From positions 392,891 to 456,890 of the forward strand of contig JAFKIY010000003.1 in assembly GCA_017306245.1 (NCBI GenBank): 64,000 bases of DNA, written 5' to 3'. Under the pieces are notes generated by a model that saw only the letters and a program-made list of their open reading frames with translations, made no database searches and was not told the DNA's origin. Numbering within the stretch: the stretch's first letter is position 1; every line of letters starts with the position of its first letter. Of this stretch, positions 16,363 through 26,876 are shown in pieces. A program made the position numbers and the translations under genes. This DNA is from Micrococcales bacterium. GTDB lineage: Bacteria > Actinomycetota > Actinomycetes > Actinomycetales > Microbacteriaceae.

Positions 16363-17375
16363 ACGACATCCGACCGGAATCCACCGTGCAGGCACCCTCG
16401 TCGAGGGTGCGGGTCGTCGCGATCGGGGGTTTGCTCCCGGTTGCCATTGCCGTGGTCGCCACAATTCTCATGCTGAGCTGGCTGCCCCAACTGCCGGACC
16501 CCATCGCGGTCCACTGGAATGGCGCGGGCGCCGACGGCTTTGGTCCGGCGATCCCGTTCATTTTTGCGCCTCTTGCCATCACCGCGGTTTTCAGCGCGTT
16601 CGCGGTGGCGTGGTCATGGAAACCGCTCCCGTCGGGGCGGCTGACCTGGAATCAGAAAATCCTGCTCGCGGCCAGCCTGTGGATGGCGGTGCTTCTCGGT
16701 TTCGCCTTCACCGCGAGCATTGCGCTCCAGCGCGGTGTCGCCGACGCCCGCACCGCGCCGGATGTCGGCCCATGGCTCGCGCTCGGCGCCGGTGCCGGGT
16801 TGGTTCTCGCCGTCGCCGCGTGGTTCCTGCTTCCTGCAGGGGAAACCGTGAGCGAACCGGGCACCGAGCCGAAGTTCGTGGATGTGCAGGGTGATGAGCG
16901 CGTGTCCTGGTCGCGATCCACGAGCCTCGGCGGAGTGCCGTTGCTCGCCGTCGGACTGGCCATTCTCGTCGCGCTCGGAACCGCAGTCGTGAGTGTGCTC
17001 TCCGTGTCGGATGCGGTGCTGATCAGCATGATCGTCCTCGTTGTCGTCGGCCTCCTCGTCCTCACCAACTTCTGGTGGCGCGTGTCGGCGGACCGACGAG
17101 GGTTCATCGCGAAGGGGTTGTTCGGGTGGCCGCGCAAGCGCATCCCGCTGACCGAAATCCGTTCCGTCGCAGTAGTCGATGTTCACCCTACGCGCGACTT
17201 TGGCGGCTGGGGGTGGCGGTGGGCCGGGGGCGGCCGCAGCGGAATAATTCTCCGCGCGGGATCCGGGATCGAAGTGACCCAGTCGAACGGGAAGCGGTTC
17301 ATCGTGTCGGTGGCGGATGCGGCGACGGGAGCCGGTGTGCTCGTGGCGCTTCTCCGCCAGAACGCACCCACCTGA
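16359..17375 (+). CDS. DUF1648-domain membrane protein
   Basis: A 338-aa integral membrane protein. After a first hydrophobic helix (about residues 17-37) comes the DUF1648 signature, LPDPIAVHWNGAGADGFG. Five or so further helices follow, then a C-terminal soluble portion of about 100 residues that contains a glycine/tryptophan-rich GGWGWRWAGGG turn and resembles a PH-like fold (tentative). DUF1648 proteins often accompany YtrA-type GntR regulators, as here, and some relate to the Bacillus SdpI immunity family. The biochemical role is unknown. Confidence 0.8.
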   Translation: MNDIRPESTVQAPSSRVRVVAIGGLLPVAIAVVATILMLSWLPQLPDPIAVHWNGAGADGFGPAIPFIFAPLAITAVFSAFAVAWSWKPLPSGRLTWNQKILLAASLWMAVLLGFAFTASIALQRGVADARTAPDVGPWLALGAGAGLVLAVAAWFLLPAGETVSEPGTEPKFVDVQGDERVSWSRSTSLGGVPLLAVGLAILVALGTAVVSVLSVSDAVLISMIVLVVVGLLVLTNFWWRVSADRRGFIAKGLFGWPRKRIPLTEIRSVAVVDVHPTRDFGGWGWRWAGGGRSGIILRAGSGIEVTQSNGKRFIVSVADAATGAGVLVALLRQNAPT

Positions 17376-17484
17376 TTCGGTTGCACAGCATGCGCGAGGC
17401 GGAACCCGTTCGGCGGTTGCGCGGGCGTTTTCGTCGCTCGCGGGCGTCGAGGCACCCGCTCTCAAGAGAAACTCCCGCGCATGA

Positions 17485-18221
17485 TGTCGCGCGAGTCTCT
17501 CAATACGTCTCCCTGCGTCTGCTCCTGTCGACCACAGCCGACTTAAACTTGGGGTATTCCCTGATTCTGATCCAGGGCCCATCACCACGGAAGCGAGCGG
17601 CCTCGACAATGTCGATGTCGTGGAATTCGACGGACTCTTCGTGACGTCTCCCGAACAAACTGCAGTTGATCCTGCGCGAATTCTTCCATTCCCGGATGCC
17701 GTTGTTGTCATGGACTCTGCGCTCTGGCGAAGGCGCAAGCCGCATCCGCTCACGTCACAGGACGACATCCTTCGGCTTGTGGATGCGCAGCTGGGCGGAA
17801 GGGCTTTCGCGGGGCCCGTGACGCCTCGCGTTTCGCCACAAATCTCTCCGATTCGCCTGAGGAGTCCCGCAGCCGGGTACACATAATGTTGCTGGGATTT
17901 CCCAGTCCTCTGCTGCAGCACTGCTTTGACCTCGCACACGGCCGGCGCGCCGAAGTGGACTTTGATTGGGAGGAATTCAAGCACGTGGGGGAATGCGACG
18001 GACGGGGCAAGTATCGAGATCCGAAGATTCTCCAGGGTCGGAGCGGTGACGAAGTATTCTTCGCGGAAAAGGGGAGGGAGAACGAGATACGCAGCCAGGT
18101 GCAGCAGTTTTCACGTTGGGAACCTCGAGAGCTTTATCCGCCGCAGCAGCTGTATGACCGGCTGATCCGGGATGGGCTGCCGTCGTCGCGACCCAGACCC
18201 AGGGGAAATCGCAGTTCTTGA
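17485..18221 (+). pseudogene. Frameshifted DUF559-like (AbiEi/endonuclease-type) protein remnant
   Basis: Two frames together make one recognisable protein. Frame one (17485 to about 17800) reads VVEFDGLFVTSPEQTAVD then LPFPDAVVVMDSALW. Frame three (about 17800 to 18221) continues FATNLSDSPEESRSRVHIM, then AEVDFDWEEFKHVGECDGRG and a FFAEKGRENEIRSQVQQFSRW end, as in actinobacterial DUF559-type proteins. A one-base loss near 17796-17804 explains the break. The N-terminus is also missing or further shifted. Such proteins carry a vsr/DUF559 endonuclease-like fold, with the E of GECDGRGK as a likely active-site residue. A sequencing error is possible, but the missing 5' end argues for real decay. 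Confidence 0.7.
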
Positions 18222-18242
18222 CGCGAGTGTTCTTGTCGTAAG

Positions 18243-18260
18243 CGGGTGTTGCAACACCCG
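18243..18260. repeat. Perfect 18-base palindrome
   Basis: CGGGTGTTG directly followed by its reverse complement CAACACCCG. It lies between the pseudogene and the ileS T-box. It could fold as a 7-bp stem with a TGCA loop, acting as a terminator or an operator. Confidence 0.5.
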
Positions 18261-18359
18261 CGCGCGGCGAAATTTCGCACGCTCGACAGAAGTTGTGGGT
18301 CCTTACACAAGTGCCAGTCAAATGGTCCACCAGATGCGCGGAGATGGTTGCGCGCCCTG

Positions 18360-18577
18360 TATCCTTGGGGCAGAGGCATTGATCCGGCCATCACCGGGGA
18401 GCATTCGGAAGAAGGCGTGCTGGAGAACCCACTGCGTTGGTAGAACCGAACGGTTGGGCTCGTCATCGTCCACAATGAGTGGCCAGTTCCGGCAGAAACC
18501 GGTTCCGGCAAGCGAGGTGGTACCGCGGCATCCGTCGCCCTCGTGTTGATCCAGCGCACAGACGCCCAGCACGAGGA
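18360..18577 (+). promoter_or_regulatory. Translational T-box riboswitch (Ile) upstream of ileS
   Basis: The T-box core GGTGGTACCGCGG is at 18516-18528 within the usual antisequestrator surroundings. An ultrashort Stem I is seen as GATCCGGCCATCACCGGGG (18381-18399), presenting ATC at 18390-18392 as the isoleucine specifier. The output is translational: CCTCGTG (18539-18545) is complementary to CACGAGG (18570-18576), which contains the ribosome site of ileS. Uncharged tRNA-Ile would pair with the T-box and free the site. A TATCCT box at 18360-18365 could be the -10. This is the actinobacterial ileS type. Confidence 0.9.
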
Positions 18578-18586
18578 ATGACACCG

Positions 18587-21500
18587 ATGACCTACCCGCT
18601 CTCCGCACCGGACGACGACCAGACCGTCGAGCCGCTGAGCCCGAGCCCGCGCTTCCCGGAACTCGAAGAACGGGTACTCGCGTTCTGGGCGAAGGACGAC
18701 ACGTTTCGGGCCTCCGTGGAGCAGCGCGAGGGTTCCCCCGAGTGGGTGTTCTACGATGGCCCCCCGTTTGCGAACGGCCTGCCGCACTACGGTCACCTGC
18801 TCACCGGATACGCGAAGGACCTCTTCCCCCGCTTCCAGACGATGCGCGGCAAGCAAGTGCACCGCCGATTCGGCTGGGACACCCACGGCCTCCCTGCCGA
18901 ACTTGAGGCCGAGCGCCAACTCGGGATCACCGACAAAAGCCAGATCGAGGAAATGGGCATCGCCGCCTTCAACCAGGCTGCCCGGGATTCGGTCCTCAAG
19001 TACACGAAGGAGTGGGAAGAGTACGTCACCCGCATGGCCCGCTGGGTCGACTTCGAGAACGACTACAAAACGCTCGATGTCACGTTCATGGAGTCGGTGA
19101 TCTGGGGCTTCAAGCAGCTGTACGACAAAGACCTCGCCTACGAGGGCTATCGCGTCCTTCCGTACTGCTGGCGGGACCAGACCCCGCTCTCGAATCACGA
19201 GCTGCGCATGGACGACGACGTGTACAAGATGCGTCAGGACCAGTCGGTGACGGTGACGTTCCCGCTGACCGGCGAGAAAGCCGATGCGCTCGGGCTCGCC
19301 GGCGTCAACGCGCTCGCGTGGACGACGACGCCGTGGACGCTTCCCACGAACCTCGCGCTCGCGATGGGCCCCGACATCGACTACGCCGTTGTCCCCTCGG
19401 CGGATGGCGCGGCAAGCTATCTGCTCGCCGCAGATACGATCGCCGCTTACGCCAAGGATCTCGGCTACGACTCCGTGGAGGAGGCTAGCGCGGCGACGGC
19501 GCGCACGATCACGGGCGGCGAGCTCGACGGCGTCCGATACGAGCGGCTCTGGGATTTCTATGCGGATGCCGAGGAGTTCGGCACGCAGAACGCCTGGCAG
19601 ATCCTCGTGGCGGACTACGTGGAGACGGGCGAGGGCACCGGCATCGTGCATCAGGCGCCCGCCTACGGCGAGGATGACCAGATCGTGTGCGCTGCGGCCG
19701 GAATCCCGGTCATCCTGTCGGTCGACGACGGCGGACGTTTCCTGCCCGCCATCGAGGGCGTCGCCGGGCTGCAGGTGTTCGACGCGAACAAGCCGCTCAC
19801 GCAGCAGTTGCGCGCGATGGGCCGGCTGCTCAAGGTGGCAAGTTATGAGCACAGCTATCCGCACTGCTGGCGCTGCCGCAACCCGCTCATCTACAAGGCG
19901 GTGTCGAGCTGGTTCGTGAAGGTTCCGGAGTTTCGAGACCGCATGGGTGAACTGAACCAGGAGATCACCTGGGTCCCCGACAACGTGAAGGACGGCCAGT
20001 TCGGCAAGTGGCTGTCCAACGCGCGCGACTGGTCGATCTCCCGCAACCGATACTGGGGTTCGCCGATCCCGATCTGGAAGAGTGACAACCCCGAATATCC
20101 TCGAGTCGACGTGTACGGGTCGCTCGGAGAGCTCGAGAAGGACTTCGGGCGGTTGCCGCTCAACGGCCACGGTGAACCCGACCTGCACCGCCCGTTTATC
20201 GACGAACTCACCCGCCCGAACCCGGATGACCCCACGGGCACGTCCACGATGCGCCGCATCGAGGATGTGCTCGACGTGTGGTTCGACTCCGGCTCGATGC
20301 CGTTCGCGCAAGTGCACTACCCGTTCGAGAACCAGGACTGGTTCGACAGCCACAGCCCCGCCGACTTCATCGTCGAGTACATCGGGCAGACGCGCGGCTG
20401 GTTTTACACCCTTCACGTGCTCTCCACCGCGATCTTCGACCGCCCGGCGTTCAGCAATGTGCTGAGCCACGGCATCGTGCTCGGCAGCGACGGCCAGAAG
20501 ATGTCCAAGAGCCTGCGCAATTATCCGGATGTCTCGGAGGTGTTCGATCGCGACGGCGCGGATGCGATGCGGTGGTTCCTCATGTCCTCCTCGGTAATCC
20601 GCGGCGGCAATCTCGTCGTCACAGAAGAAGGCATTCGGGGAGGCGTGCGCGAGTTCCTGCTTCCGCTGTGGAACACCTACTACTTCTTCGCGCTCTATGC
20701 GAATGCCGCAGGTCCGCTCCCTGAGGAGGCCGAAGACCGTCTCGAAGGGAGCAGTTCCGGCTACCAGGCGAAGCGCCGCACCGACTCCGCCAACGTGCTC
20801 GACCGCTACCTTCTCGCGAAGACGAGGCAGCTCATCGAGGAGGTCACGGCAGATCTCGATGCACTCGATTCCCCGCTCGCCGCAGCCAAACTGCGCGACT
20901 TCGCGGATGTCCTCACGAACTGGTACGTGCGGCGAAGCCGCGACCGGTTCTGGGCCGGCGATGACGCGGACGCGTTCGACACGCTGTACACCGTTCTGGA
21001 GACCGTGGTCCGGGTGGCTGCGCCACTGGTTCCGCTCGTCGCCGAGAGCGTGTGGAAGGGCCTCACGGGCGGGCGCAGCGTCCACCTGGAGGACTGGCCA
21101 GACCCGAACGAGTTTCCAAGCGACGATGCGCTCGTGCGCACCATGGACCGGGTGCGGGAGATTGCCTCCGCCGGCCTCGCGCTGCGCAAATCGACCGGTC
21201 ATCGCGTCCGGCTGCCGCTTGCCCGGCTGACCGTCGTGGGGGAGAGCGCAGGGCTCACCGAATTCACCGAAATCCTGAAGGACGAACTCAACGTGAAATC
21301 AGTCGAGTTCGCCCCGATGACGGAAGACGGTTTGGCCGGCTTCGGCATAACCCGTCGACTGTCCGTGAATGCCAGGGCACTGGGCCCGCGCGTGGGCAAG
21401 GACGTGCAGCGCATCATCCAGGCATCGAAATCCGGCGAGTGGAGCGTCGATGGCAACACCGTCACCGCGGGTGGCACCGAGTTGCTCGACGGCGAGTTCG

Positions 21501-21943
21501 AGCTCGTGCTGGAGTCGGCCGATCCGGCCAACGCGGTCTCCTTCCTGCCGACGGAAGGGTTCGTCATTCTGGATACCGTGACGACTCCCGAGCTGGAGGC
21601 GGAGGGGCTCGCCCGGGATGTCATCCGCGCCGTGCAGGATACGCGGCGGTCGGCGGCGCTGAACGTCAGCGACCGGATCGACCTCCGCCTGTACTTCGCC
21701 GATCCCGCGGAGTCGGAGAGTGTTTCGGCGTTCGTCTCCGAGATCGCCGAAGAAACGCTCGCGACGACCCTGGAGGTGCGTTCGGCCGCGTCCTTCGACG
21801 GTTCCTTCGCAACGCTCGAGGAACTCGCCGCTGCCCACGGGTTCGGAGATGCTTTCCGCGCCACGGTCGCGGCGGGCCAGTTCGCGAATGTCGGCGCGGT
21901 GCTCATCGAGCTCCGCCGCCACGGAAAGGGAATCGATGTCTAG
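18587..21943 (+). CDS. ileS: Isoleucyl-tRNA synthetase
   Basis: An 1118-aa class I synthetase charging tRNA-Ile. It has PHYGH (HIGH variant) at residues 66-70, a CP1 editing domain, the [13 protein letters not shown] segment and KMSKS at 638-642 ([11 protein letters not shown]). The length and the HYGH signature place it in the eukaryote-like IleRS type (often called ileS2), which is common in actinobacteria and generally less sensitive to mupirocin. ATG 18587 lies 9 bases after GAGGA; ATG 18578 abuts that site and is unlikely. It heads an operon with folC, DUF4233 and ndk and is controlled by the T-box just upstream. Confidence 0.96.
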   Translation: MTYPLSAPDDDQTVEPLSPSPRFPELEERVLAFWAKDDTFRASVEQREGSPEWVFYDGPPFANGLPHYGHLLTGYAKDLFPRFQTMRGKQVHRRFGWDTHGLPAELEAERQLGITDKSQIEEMGIAAFNQAARDSVLKYTKEWEEYVTRMARWVDFENDYKTLDVTFMESVIWGFKQLYDKDLAYEGYRVLPYCWRDQTPLSNHELRMDDDVYKMRQDQSVTVTFPLTGEKADALGLAGVNALAWTTTPWTLPTNLALAMGPDIDYAVVPSADGAASYLLAADTIAAYAKDLGYDSVEEASAATARTITGGELDGVRYERLWDFYADAEEFGTQNAWQILVADYVETGEGTGIVHQAPAYGEDDQIVCAAAGIPVILSVDDGGRFLPAIEGVAGLQVFDANKPLTQQLRAMGRLLKVASYEHSYPHCWRCRNPLIYKAVSSWFVKVPEFRDRMGELNQEITWVPDNVKDGQFGKWLSNARDWSISRNRYWGSPIPIWKSDNPEYPRVDVYGSLGELEKDFGRLPLNGHGEPDLHRPFIDELTRPNPDDPTGTSTMRRIEDVLDVWFDSGSMPFAQVHYPFENQDWFDSHSPADFIVEYIGQTRGWFYTLHVLSTAIFDRPAFSNVLSHGIVLGSDGQKMSKSLRNYPDVSEVFDRDGADAMRWFLMSSSVIRGGNLVVTEEGIRGGVREFLLPLWNTYYFFALYANAAGPLPEEAEDRLEGSSSGYQAKRRTDSANVLDRYLLAKTRQLIEEVTADLDALDSPLAAAKLRDFADVLTNWYVRRSRDRFWAGDDADAFDTLYTVLETVVRVAAPLVPLVAESVWKGLTGGRSVHLEDWPDPNEFPSDDALVRTMDRVREIASAGLALRKSTGHRVRLPLARLTVVGESAGLTEFTEILKDELNVKSVEFAPMTEDGLAGFGITRRLSVNARALGPRVGKDVQRIIQASKSGEWSVDGNTVTAGGTELLDGEFELVLESADPANAVSFLPTEGFVILDTVTTPELEAEGLARDVIRAVQDTRRSAALNVSDRIDLRLYFADPAESESVSAFVSEIAEETLATTLEVRSAASFDGSFATLEELAAAHGFGDAFRATVAAGQFANVGAVLIELRRHGKGIDV

Positions 21944-23327
21944 GTCCAAAGCGGACGACGATCCGGAGATCGGCAACAACGCCCTCTTCCAGGTGCAGGC
22001 GGATCGGGTCTACGCGGAACTGCTCGCGCGCGTCGGCGAGGCGAACCCCCAGCCGCGGCTCGGCCCGACCCGCAGGGTGGCCGAATTGCTGGGCGACCCG
22101 CAACGGTCGTACCCGGTCATCCACATCACCGGCACGAACGGAAAGACGAGTACCGCGAGGATGGCCGAGAGCATCCTGCGCGCGCACGGCCTGCGCACCG
22201 GCCTCATGACCAGTCCGCACCTGGTGCGCATGAACGAGCGCATCGTGATCGACGGCGAACCGATCGGCAACGAGGCGCTTGTCGCGAATTGGGATGACAT
22301 CCAGCCGTACCTGCGCATGGTGGACTCCGAGCTGGAGGCGGCGGGCGAACTGCCGGTGACGTTCTTCGAAGCCCTGACGGTTCTGGCTTTCGCCTGCTTC
22401 GCGGATGCCCCCGTCGACGTCGTCGTCCTCGAGGTGGGGATGGGAGGGGAGTGGGACTCCACGAACGTCGCCGACGGACTGGTGGCCGTGTTCACCCCCA
22501 TCGCGCTGGACCACATGCACCGGCTCGGCAGCACGATCGCCCAGATCGCCGCCACGAAAGCGGGCATCATCAAACCGGCGGCGAGCATCGTCTCGGCTCG
22601 GCAGGTTCCGGAGGCGCTCGCGGCCATCGACCGGGCAGCGACCCTCACCGAATCGTCGCTCGCGGTTGAAGGCGACGCGTTTGCCCTCGAATCGACGACG
22701 GTCGCCGTCGGAGGACAGGTCATCTCGGTCCGGGGAATCGCGGGACGGTACCCCGAACTGTTTCTGCCGCTGTTCGGCGACCACCAGGCGGCCAACGCGG
22801 CTGTGGCGATCGCCGCCGTCGAGTCATTCCTGGGCGGTGGCAGCCGGGCGCTCGATCACGACGTTCTCGCGGAGGGCCTGGCGACGGCCACGTCGCCCGG
22901 GCGCCTGCAGACGCTGGGTACCGATCCGACCGTCATCATCGACGCCGCGCACAATCCCCATGGCGCCCGCGCCCTGGCGGCGGCGCTTCGCACCTACTTC
23001 CACTTCCGCGAGCTGGTGCTCGTGGTGGGAATTCTGGAGGACAAGGATGCTCGCGGAATCGTGGATGAGCTGGCTCCCCTGGCGGCGCGCATCCACGTCA
23101 CCCAGTCCCACTCCGATCGAGCGATTCCGGCCAGCGAGCTCGCCGAGAAAGTTGAGGAGTGGGTTCACGAGGCCGAGCGTCTCGAATTCGACACGCTGGA
23201 TTCCGCCCTCGCCGAGGCCCGGGAATGGGCGGGCGAATCCGAGGGGCGCGCAGTCCTGGTGACGGGTTCGATCACGCTCATCGGAGAGGCGATCGAGTTG
23301 GCGACTATGCAAGGCTGGAGCCGATGA
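21936..23327 (+). CDS. folC: Bifunctional folylpolyglutamate / dihydrofolate synthase
   Basis: A 463-aa Mur-ligase-superfamily enzyme adding glutamate to dihydropteroate or folates, using ATP. The P-loop is [11 protein letters not shown] (about residues 65-75), preceded by the FolC-type [12 protein letters not shown]. The [11 protein letters not shown] and [13 protein letters not shown] segments are diagnostic, and the C-terminal domain has [13 protein letters not shown]. It starts at ATG 21936, overlapping ileS by 8 bases behind an AAAGGG site. An in-frame upstream extension belongs to ileS in another frame. Confidence 0.95.
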   Translation: MSRSKADDDPEIGNNALFQVQADRVYAELLARVGEANPQPRLGPTRRVAELLGDPQRSYPVIHITGTNGKTSTARMAESILRAHGLRTGLMTSPHLVRMNERIVIDGEPIGNEALVANWDDIQPYLRMVDSELEAAGELPVTFFEALTVLAFACFADAPVDVVVLEVGMGGEWDSTNVADGLVAVFTPIALDHMHRLGSTIAQIAATKAGIIKPAASIVSARQVPEALAAIDRAATLTESSLAVEGDAFALESTTVAVGGQVISVRGIAGRYPELFLPLFGDHQAANAAVAIAAVESFLGGGSRALDHDVLAEGLATATSPGRLQTLGTDPTVIIDAAHNPHGARALAAALRTYFHFRELVLVVGILEDKDARGIVDELAPLAARIHVTQSHSDRAIPASELAEKVEEWVHEAERLEFDTLDSALAEAREWAGESEGRAVLVTGSITLIGEAIELATMQGWSR

Positions 23328-23752
23328 CCGCCCAGCCGAATGAGCCGCAAAACGCCCCCGCGGCACGATCCCGCCGGACGAGGAGCGCGACAGAGTCGCT
23401 CCTGTCGATCGTGCTCGGCCTCGAAGCGGCCCTCCTGTTTTTCGTGACGGTGACCGCTTTCGGCCTTCGCGTCGTCCCCGCCCCGATAGCGTTCGGCGGT
23501 GGGGCCGCACTTTTCGCCGTGTTCCTGGCAGCCGCCTGGCTCGTTCGGTATCCGGCGGGAGTGTGGCTCGGATGGTTCCTGCAGGCCGTGCTCATTGCCT
23601 TCGGCGTTCTCATGACCCTCATGTACTTCATCGGCGCGGGGTTTGCCGCGTTGTGGGTTTACTGTTTTGTGACCGGCCGACGACTGGATGCCCGAAAGGC
23701 CGCTGCCGAACTGGTCGCGCGCACCGATTCCGAACCGAAGGAGAACTCGTGA
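23324..23752 (+). CDS. DUF4233 membrane protein
   Basis: A 142-aa protein with four hydrophobic helices (about residues 27-48, 50-72, 75-95, 98-118) and charged ends, matching DUF4233. In actinobacteria this gene is found between folC and ndk, as here. It overlaps folC by ATGA and ndk by GTGA. Its role is unknown. Confidence 0.85.
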   Translation: MTAQPNEPQNAPAARSRRTRSATESLLSIVLGLEAALLFFVTVTAFGLRVVPAPIAFGGGAALFAVFLAAAWLVRYPAGVWLGWFLQAVLIAFGVLMTLMYFIGAGFAALWVYCFVTGRRLDARKAAAELVARTDSEPKENS

Positions 23753-24171
23753 ACGACCCTGTCGAAGAAACTCTGGTCCTCGTCAAACCCGACGGCGTGG
23801 CCAGAAGCCTCACCGGCGAGATCCTGCGCCGCATCGAGGCCAAGGGATACCAGCTGGTGGACATCCGGCTCGTTCAGGCCGATCGTGACCTGCTGGCCCA
23901 CCACTACGAAGAGCATCAGGGCAAGCCGTTCTACGAACCGCTCGTGGAGTTCATGGAGAGCGGACCGGTCGTGGCCATGCGGGTGGCGGGAAACCGCGTC
24001 ATCGAGGGGTTTCGCATTCTCGCGGGTACGACCGACCCCACCACGGCGGCACCCGGGACGATTCGCGGCGATCTCGGACGGGACTGGGGACTCGCGGTGC
24101 AGCAGAACCTCGTTCACGGTTCGGATTCTCCGGAGAGCGCAGCGCGCGAACTCGCCCTCTGGTTCAGCTGA
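23749..24171 (+). CDS. ndk: Nucleoside-diphosphate kinase
   Basis: A 140-aa enzyme transferring phosphate from ATP to NDPs through a phosphohistidine. The active His is His123 in NLVHGSDS, and the N-terminal TLVLVKPDGVARSL strand is typical. It starts at GTG 23749, overlapping DUF4233 by 4 bases, with AAGGAG six bases upstream. It is the last gene of the ileS operon. Confidence 0.95.
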   Translation: MNDPVEETLVLVKPDGVARSLTGEILRRIEAKGYQLVDIRLVQADRDLLAHHYEEHQGKPFYEPLVEFMESGPVVAMRVAGNRVIEGFRILAGTTDPTTAAPGTIRGDLGRDWGLAVQQNLVHGSDSPESAARELALWFS

Positions 24172-24541
24172 CGACTCGTCAGGTAACGAAACGGCAACAA
24201 CCTGCCGTGACTCCGGTCAGAAGGATTTCACCATAAACATGCGTTGATCAGGCATTGTGTTGTCAGGCGGACACGTTGTAGCACATCGCGGACGGGCGCG
24301 GCGTCTTTGCTACTGTGGGGAACGCAAGTTTAGACCGCGCTCGTGCCCGACTTTCGCCAAAGCGGATGTCCACGATCGTATGGTTGGCGCGATGAAGCTG
24401 ATCCCATGATCGCTTCGGCCCCGACCGGCCACCGAATGACCATTCTTGGTGTGCCGATGAGAATGAGGGGGCAATTGGCGGCAACCCGGGCGTGACCAAA
24501 CCACCGCGCAGGCGAGCGTCGCTGCGGGGTGCGGAGGAACA
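24172..24541 (+). other. Intergenic region upstream of the betaine transporter operon
   Basis: 370 bases with no convincing gene, although short open frames exist. It should hold the promoter of the betaine-type ABC operon and the end of the ndk operon. I see no clear terminator, riboswitch or consensus -35/-10 pair. Confidence 0.5.
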
Positions 24542-25870
24542 GTGACCGAACCCGACAGAATCGCCGTCAAGGCGCACAAGCTCTACAAAGTTTTTGGACG
24601 CCGACCACAGGACGCAGTTCGTGATCTGGAGGCGGGCGCGAGTCGCGACGACGTCGCCGGGCACGGCACCGCAGCGGTGATCGATGCGAGCTTCGAAGTC
24701 AAAGCCGGTGAGATCTTCGTCGTCATGGGATTGAGCGGGTCCGGAAAGTCCACCCTCATCCGCATGCTCAACGGGCTGCTCGAACCGACCTCCGGCACCG
24801 TCACGATCGGCTCCACCGACATTTCGGGAATTCCGGCCAGGGAACTGCGCGAGGTTCGCCGCAAAAAAATCTCCATGGTCTTCCAGCACTTCGCCCTCCT
24901 CCCGCATCGCACCGTTCTCGACAATGCGGCGTACGCGCTCGAGGTTCAGGGGATGCCGAAGGCCGAGCGTGAAGAGCGCGCACAGCGCGTGATCGACGTC
25001 GTCGGCCTCGGCGGCTGGGGGGACAAGTTGCCGGATGAACTGTCCGGCGGAATGAAGCAGCGCGTCGGGCTCGCGCGGGCCCTCGCGGCGGAGACCGACA
25101 TCCTGCTCATGGATGAAGCGTTTTCTGCCCTTGACCCGCTGATCCGCCGCGAAATGCAGGAGCAGCTCGTCGAACTCCACGCGGACCTCGGCAAGACCAT
25201 CATCTTCATCACGCACGACCTGAACGAGGCGATGTTCCTCGGAGACCGAATCGCCGTAATGCGCGACGGGCGCATCGTCCAGGTCGGCACCCCGGAGGAC
25301 ATCCTCACCGACCCGGCCAACGACTACGTCGCCCAGTTCGTGCAGGATGTCGATCGGGCGCGGGTGCTCACGGCGGCCAGCGCAATGGAGCCGGCGCGAT
25401 CCGTGGTTTCCCACACCGCAGGACCCCGCGCCGCTCTTCGCGAAATGCGCGACCTTCAGACCTCGGCCGCGTTCGTCGTCGGTCGAGGGCGAAAGCTCAT
25501 CGGCGCGGTGCGCGACCGGGACGTCATGAAACTCGTGACGAACAAACAGACCGCACTCGAGTCCGCCATCGACACGGAGGTCGCCGCGGTCACGGGAGAC
25601 ATTGCGCTCGCCGACCTGTATGAGGTTGCAGTCGAGAACGATCTGCCGATTGCCGTCGTCGACGATGACCGGCGCCTCCTCGGCGTCATCCCGCGAGTCA
25701 CCCTGCTCGCCGCACTCGGAAACATCGACACCACGAACGGCGACCCGAACCCGCTTGAGCCGCCAGCCACGATTCCCACGAACGTCATCACGGAAACGCT
25801 TCTGGAGACCGCGCCGGACGGGGTCGACGATTCCGACGAAGCGAACCGCGCGAAGGAGGGGGCCAAATAA
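24542..25870 (+). CDS. proV: Glycine betaine/proline ABC transporter ATP-binding protein
   Basis: A 442-aa ATPase of the ProV/OpuAA family. Walker A is MGLSGSGKSTL, the signature is LSGGMKQRVGLARALA and Walker B ends in ILLMDEAFSALDP. The C-terminal third holds a CBS-like pair (about residues 285-400), as in osmoregulated betaine importers where CBS domains sense ionic strength. An acidic tail follows. The GTG start follows GGAGGAAC. It forms an operon with the permease gene (TAATG overlap) and the binding-protein gene. Confidence 0.93.
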   Translation: MTEPDRIAVKAHKLYKVFGRRPQDAVRDLEAGASRDDVAGHGTAAVIDASFEVKAGEIFVVMGLSGSGKSTLIRMLNGLLEPTSGTVTIGSTDISGIPARELREVRRKKISMVFQHFALLPHRTVLDNAAYALEVQGMPKAEREERAQRVIDVVGLGGWGDKLPDELSGGMKQRVGLARALAAETDILLMDEAFSALDPLIRREMQEQLVELHADLGKTIIFITHDLNEAMFLGDRIAVMRDGRIVQVGTPEDILTDPANDYVAQFVQDVDRARVLTAASAMEPARSVVSHTAGPRAALREMRDLQTSAAFVVGRGRKLIGAVRDRDVMKLVTNKQTALESAIDTEVAAVTGDIALADLYEVAVENDLPIAVVDDDRRLLGVIPRVTLLAALGNIDTTNGDPNPLEPPATIPTNVITETLLETAPDGVDDSDEANRAKEGAK

Positions 25871-26799
25871 TGTTCGACCTTCGAATCCCCCTTGGAGCGT
25901 GGGTTCAGGACTTCGTCAACTTCATCACCGAGTACTTCTCGATCGTTTTCGATGCCATCAAGAACGTCTTCAAGGTGTTCTACGACGCCGTGGACTGGGT
26001 GGTCACCGCACCGCCGTTCTGGGTCGTCATCATCGTCCTCGTCGCCTTGTCGGTCTACGTGCGCGGCTGGAAATTCGGGATCGGCGTCACCGTCGGCCTC
26101 CTGATGATCGAGTTCGTCAACCAGTGGAACAACGCGATGGACACCCTTGCCCTGACTCTGGTTGCCGCATTCATCGCGGTGGTCATCAGCATTCCGCTGG
26201 GCATTTGGGCGGCGCGCTCCGACACGGTGTCGAAGATCGTGAAGCCCATCCTCGACTTCCTGCAGACGATGCCGGCGTTCGTGTACCTGATCCCCGCGAT
26301 CATGCTGTTCCGGGTGGGCGCCGTGCCCGGAATCGTTGCGACGATCGCGTTCGCGCTCGCACCCGGCGTCCGGTTGACGGAGCTGGGCATCCGGGGCGTG
26401 GATAAAGAGGTGGTGGAGGCGGGCCAGGCGTTTGGGGCATCGCCCGGCCGCATCCTGCGCCAAATCCAACTCCCGCTGGCGAAGCCGAGCATCCTGGCCG
26501 GCGTCAACCAGGTGATCATGCTTTCGCTGTCCATGGTCGTCATCGCCAGCATGGTCGGCGCGCCGGGGCTCGGAAAGGACATCATCCAGGCCCTCAGCCG
26601 GATCGACATCGGCCTCGGATTCGAGGCGGGCCTTGCCGTCGTGATCCTCGCGATCATCCTGGACCGCGTGACGGCGACGCTCGGCAGCGGACGAACCTCG
26701 GGCTCTTTCTTGAAGCTCATGAGAAACAGGGTTGGCGAAACGCCGGCCACCTCGGACTCGGTCGACACCTCGTCGACTGACACGGTGCCCGTCAGGTAG
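25870..26799 (+). CDS. proW: Glycine betaine/proline ABC transporter permease
   Basis: A 309-aa membrane protein of the ProW/OpuAB type with about six to seven helices and the BPD_transp_1 EAA loop (EAGQAFGASPGRILRQIQLP), which contacts the ATPase. The N-terminal portion carries an amphipathic and then hydrophobic region typical of ProW. It shares one base with the proV stop. Confidence 0.92.
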   Translation: MFDLRIPLGAWVQDFVNFITEYFSIVFDAIKNVFKVFYDAVDWVVTAPPFWVVIIVLVALSVYVRGWKFGIGVTVGLLMIEFVNQWNNAMDTLALTLVAAFIAVVISIPLGIWAARSDTVSKIVKPILDFLQTMPAFVYLIPAIMLFRVGAVPGIVATIAFALAPGVRLTELGIRGVDKEVVEAGQAFGASPGRILRQIQLPLAKPSILAGVNQVIMLSLSMVVIASMVGAPGLGKDIIQALSRIDIGLGFEAGLAVVILAIILDRVTATLGSGRTSGSFLKLMRNRVGETPATSDSVDTSSTDTVPVR

Positions 26800-26876
26800 G
26801 TGGCGCGAGCCATCCAGACTGACGCGGTGCAACACCACCAATCGCCCCCTCACGAGCGGGGCCGAAAGGAACATGT

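Noticed and set aside
18134..21202. Long leftward open frame (about 1022 codons) opposite ileS
   Set aside because: It is antisense to a clearly coding ileS with conserved motifs; long shadow frames are common in high-GC DNA and its Arg/His/Glu-rich product has no domain.
24172..24541. Riboswitch upstream of the betaine transporter
   Set aside because: No known riboswitch core motif could be matched by eye; left as unexplained intergenic DNA.
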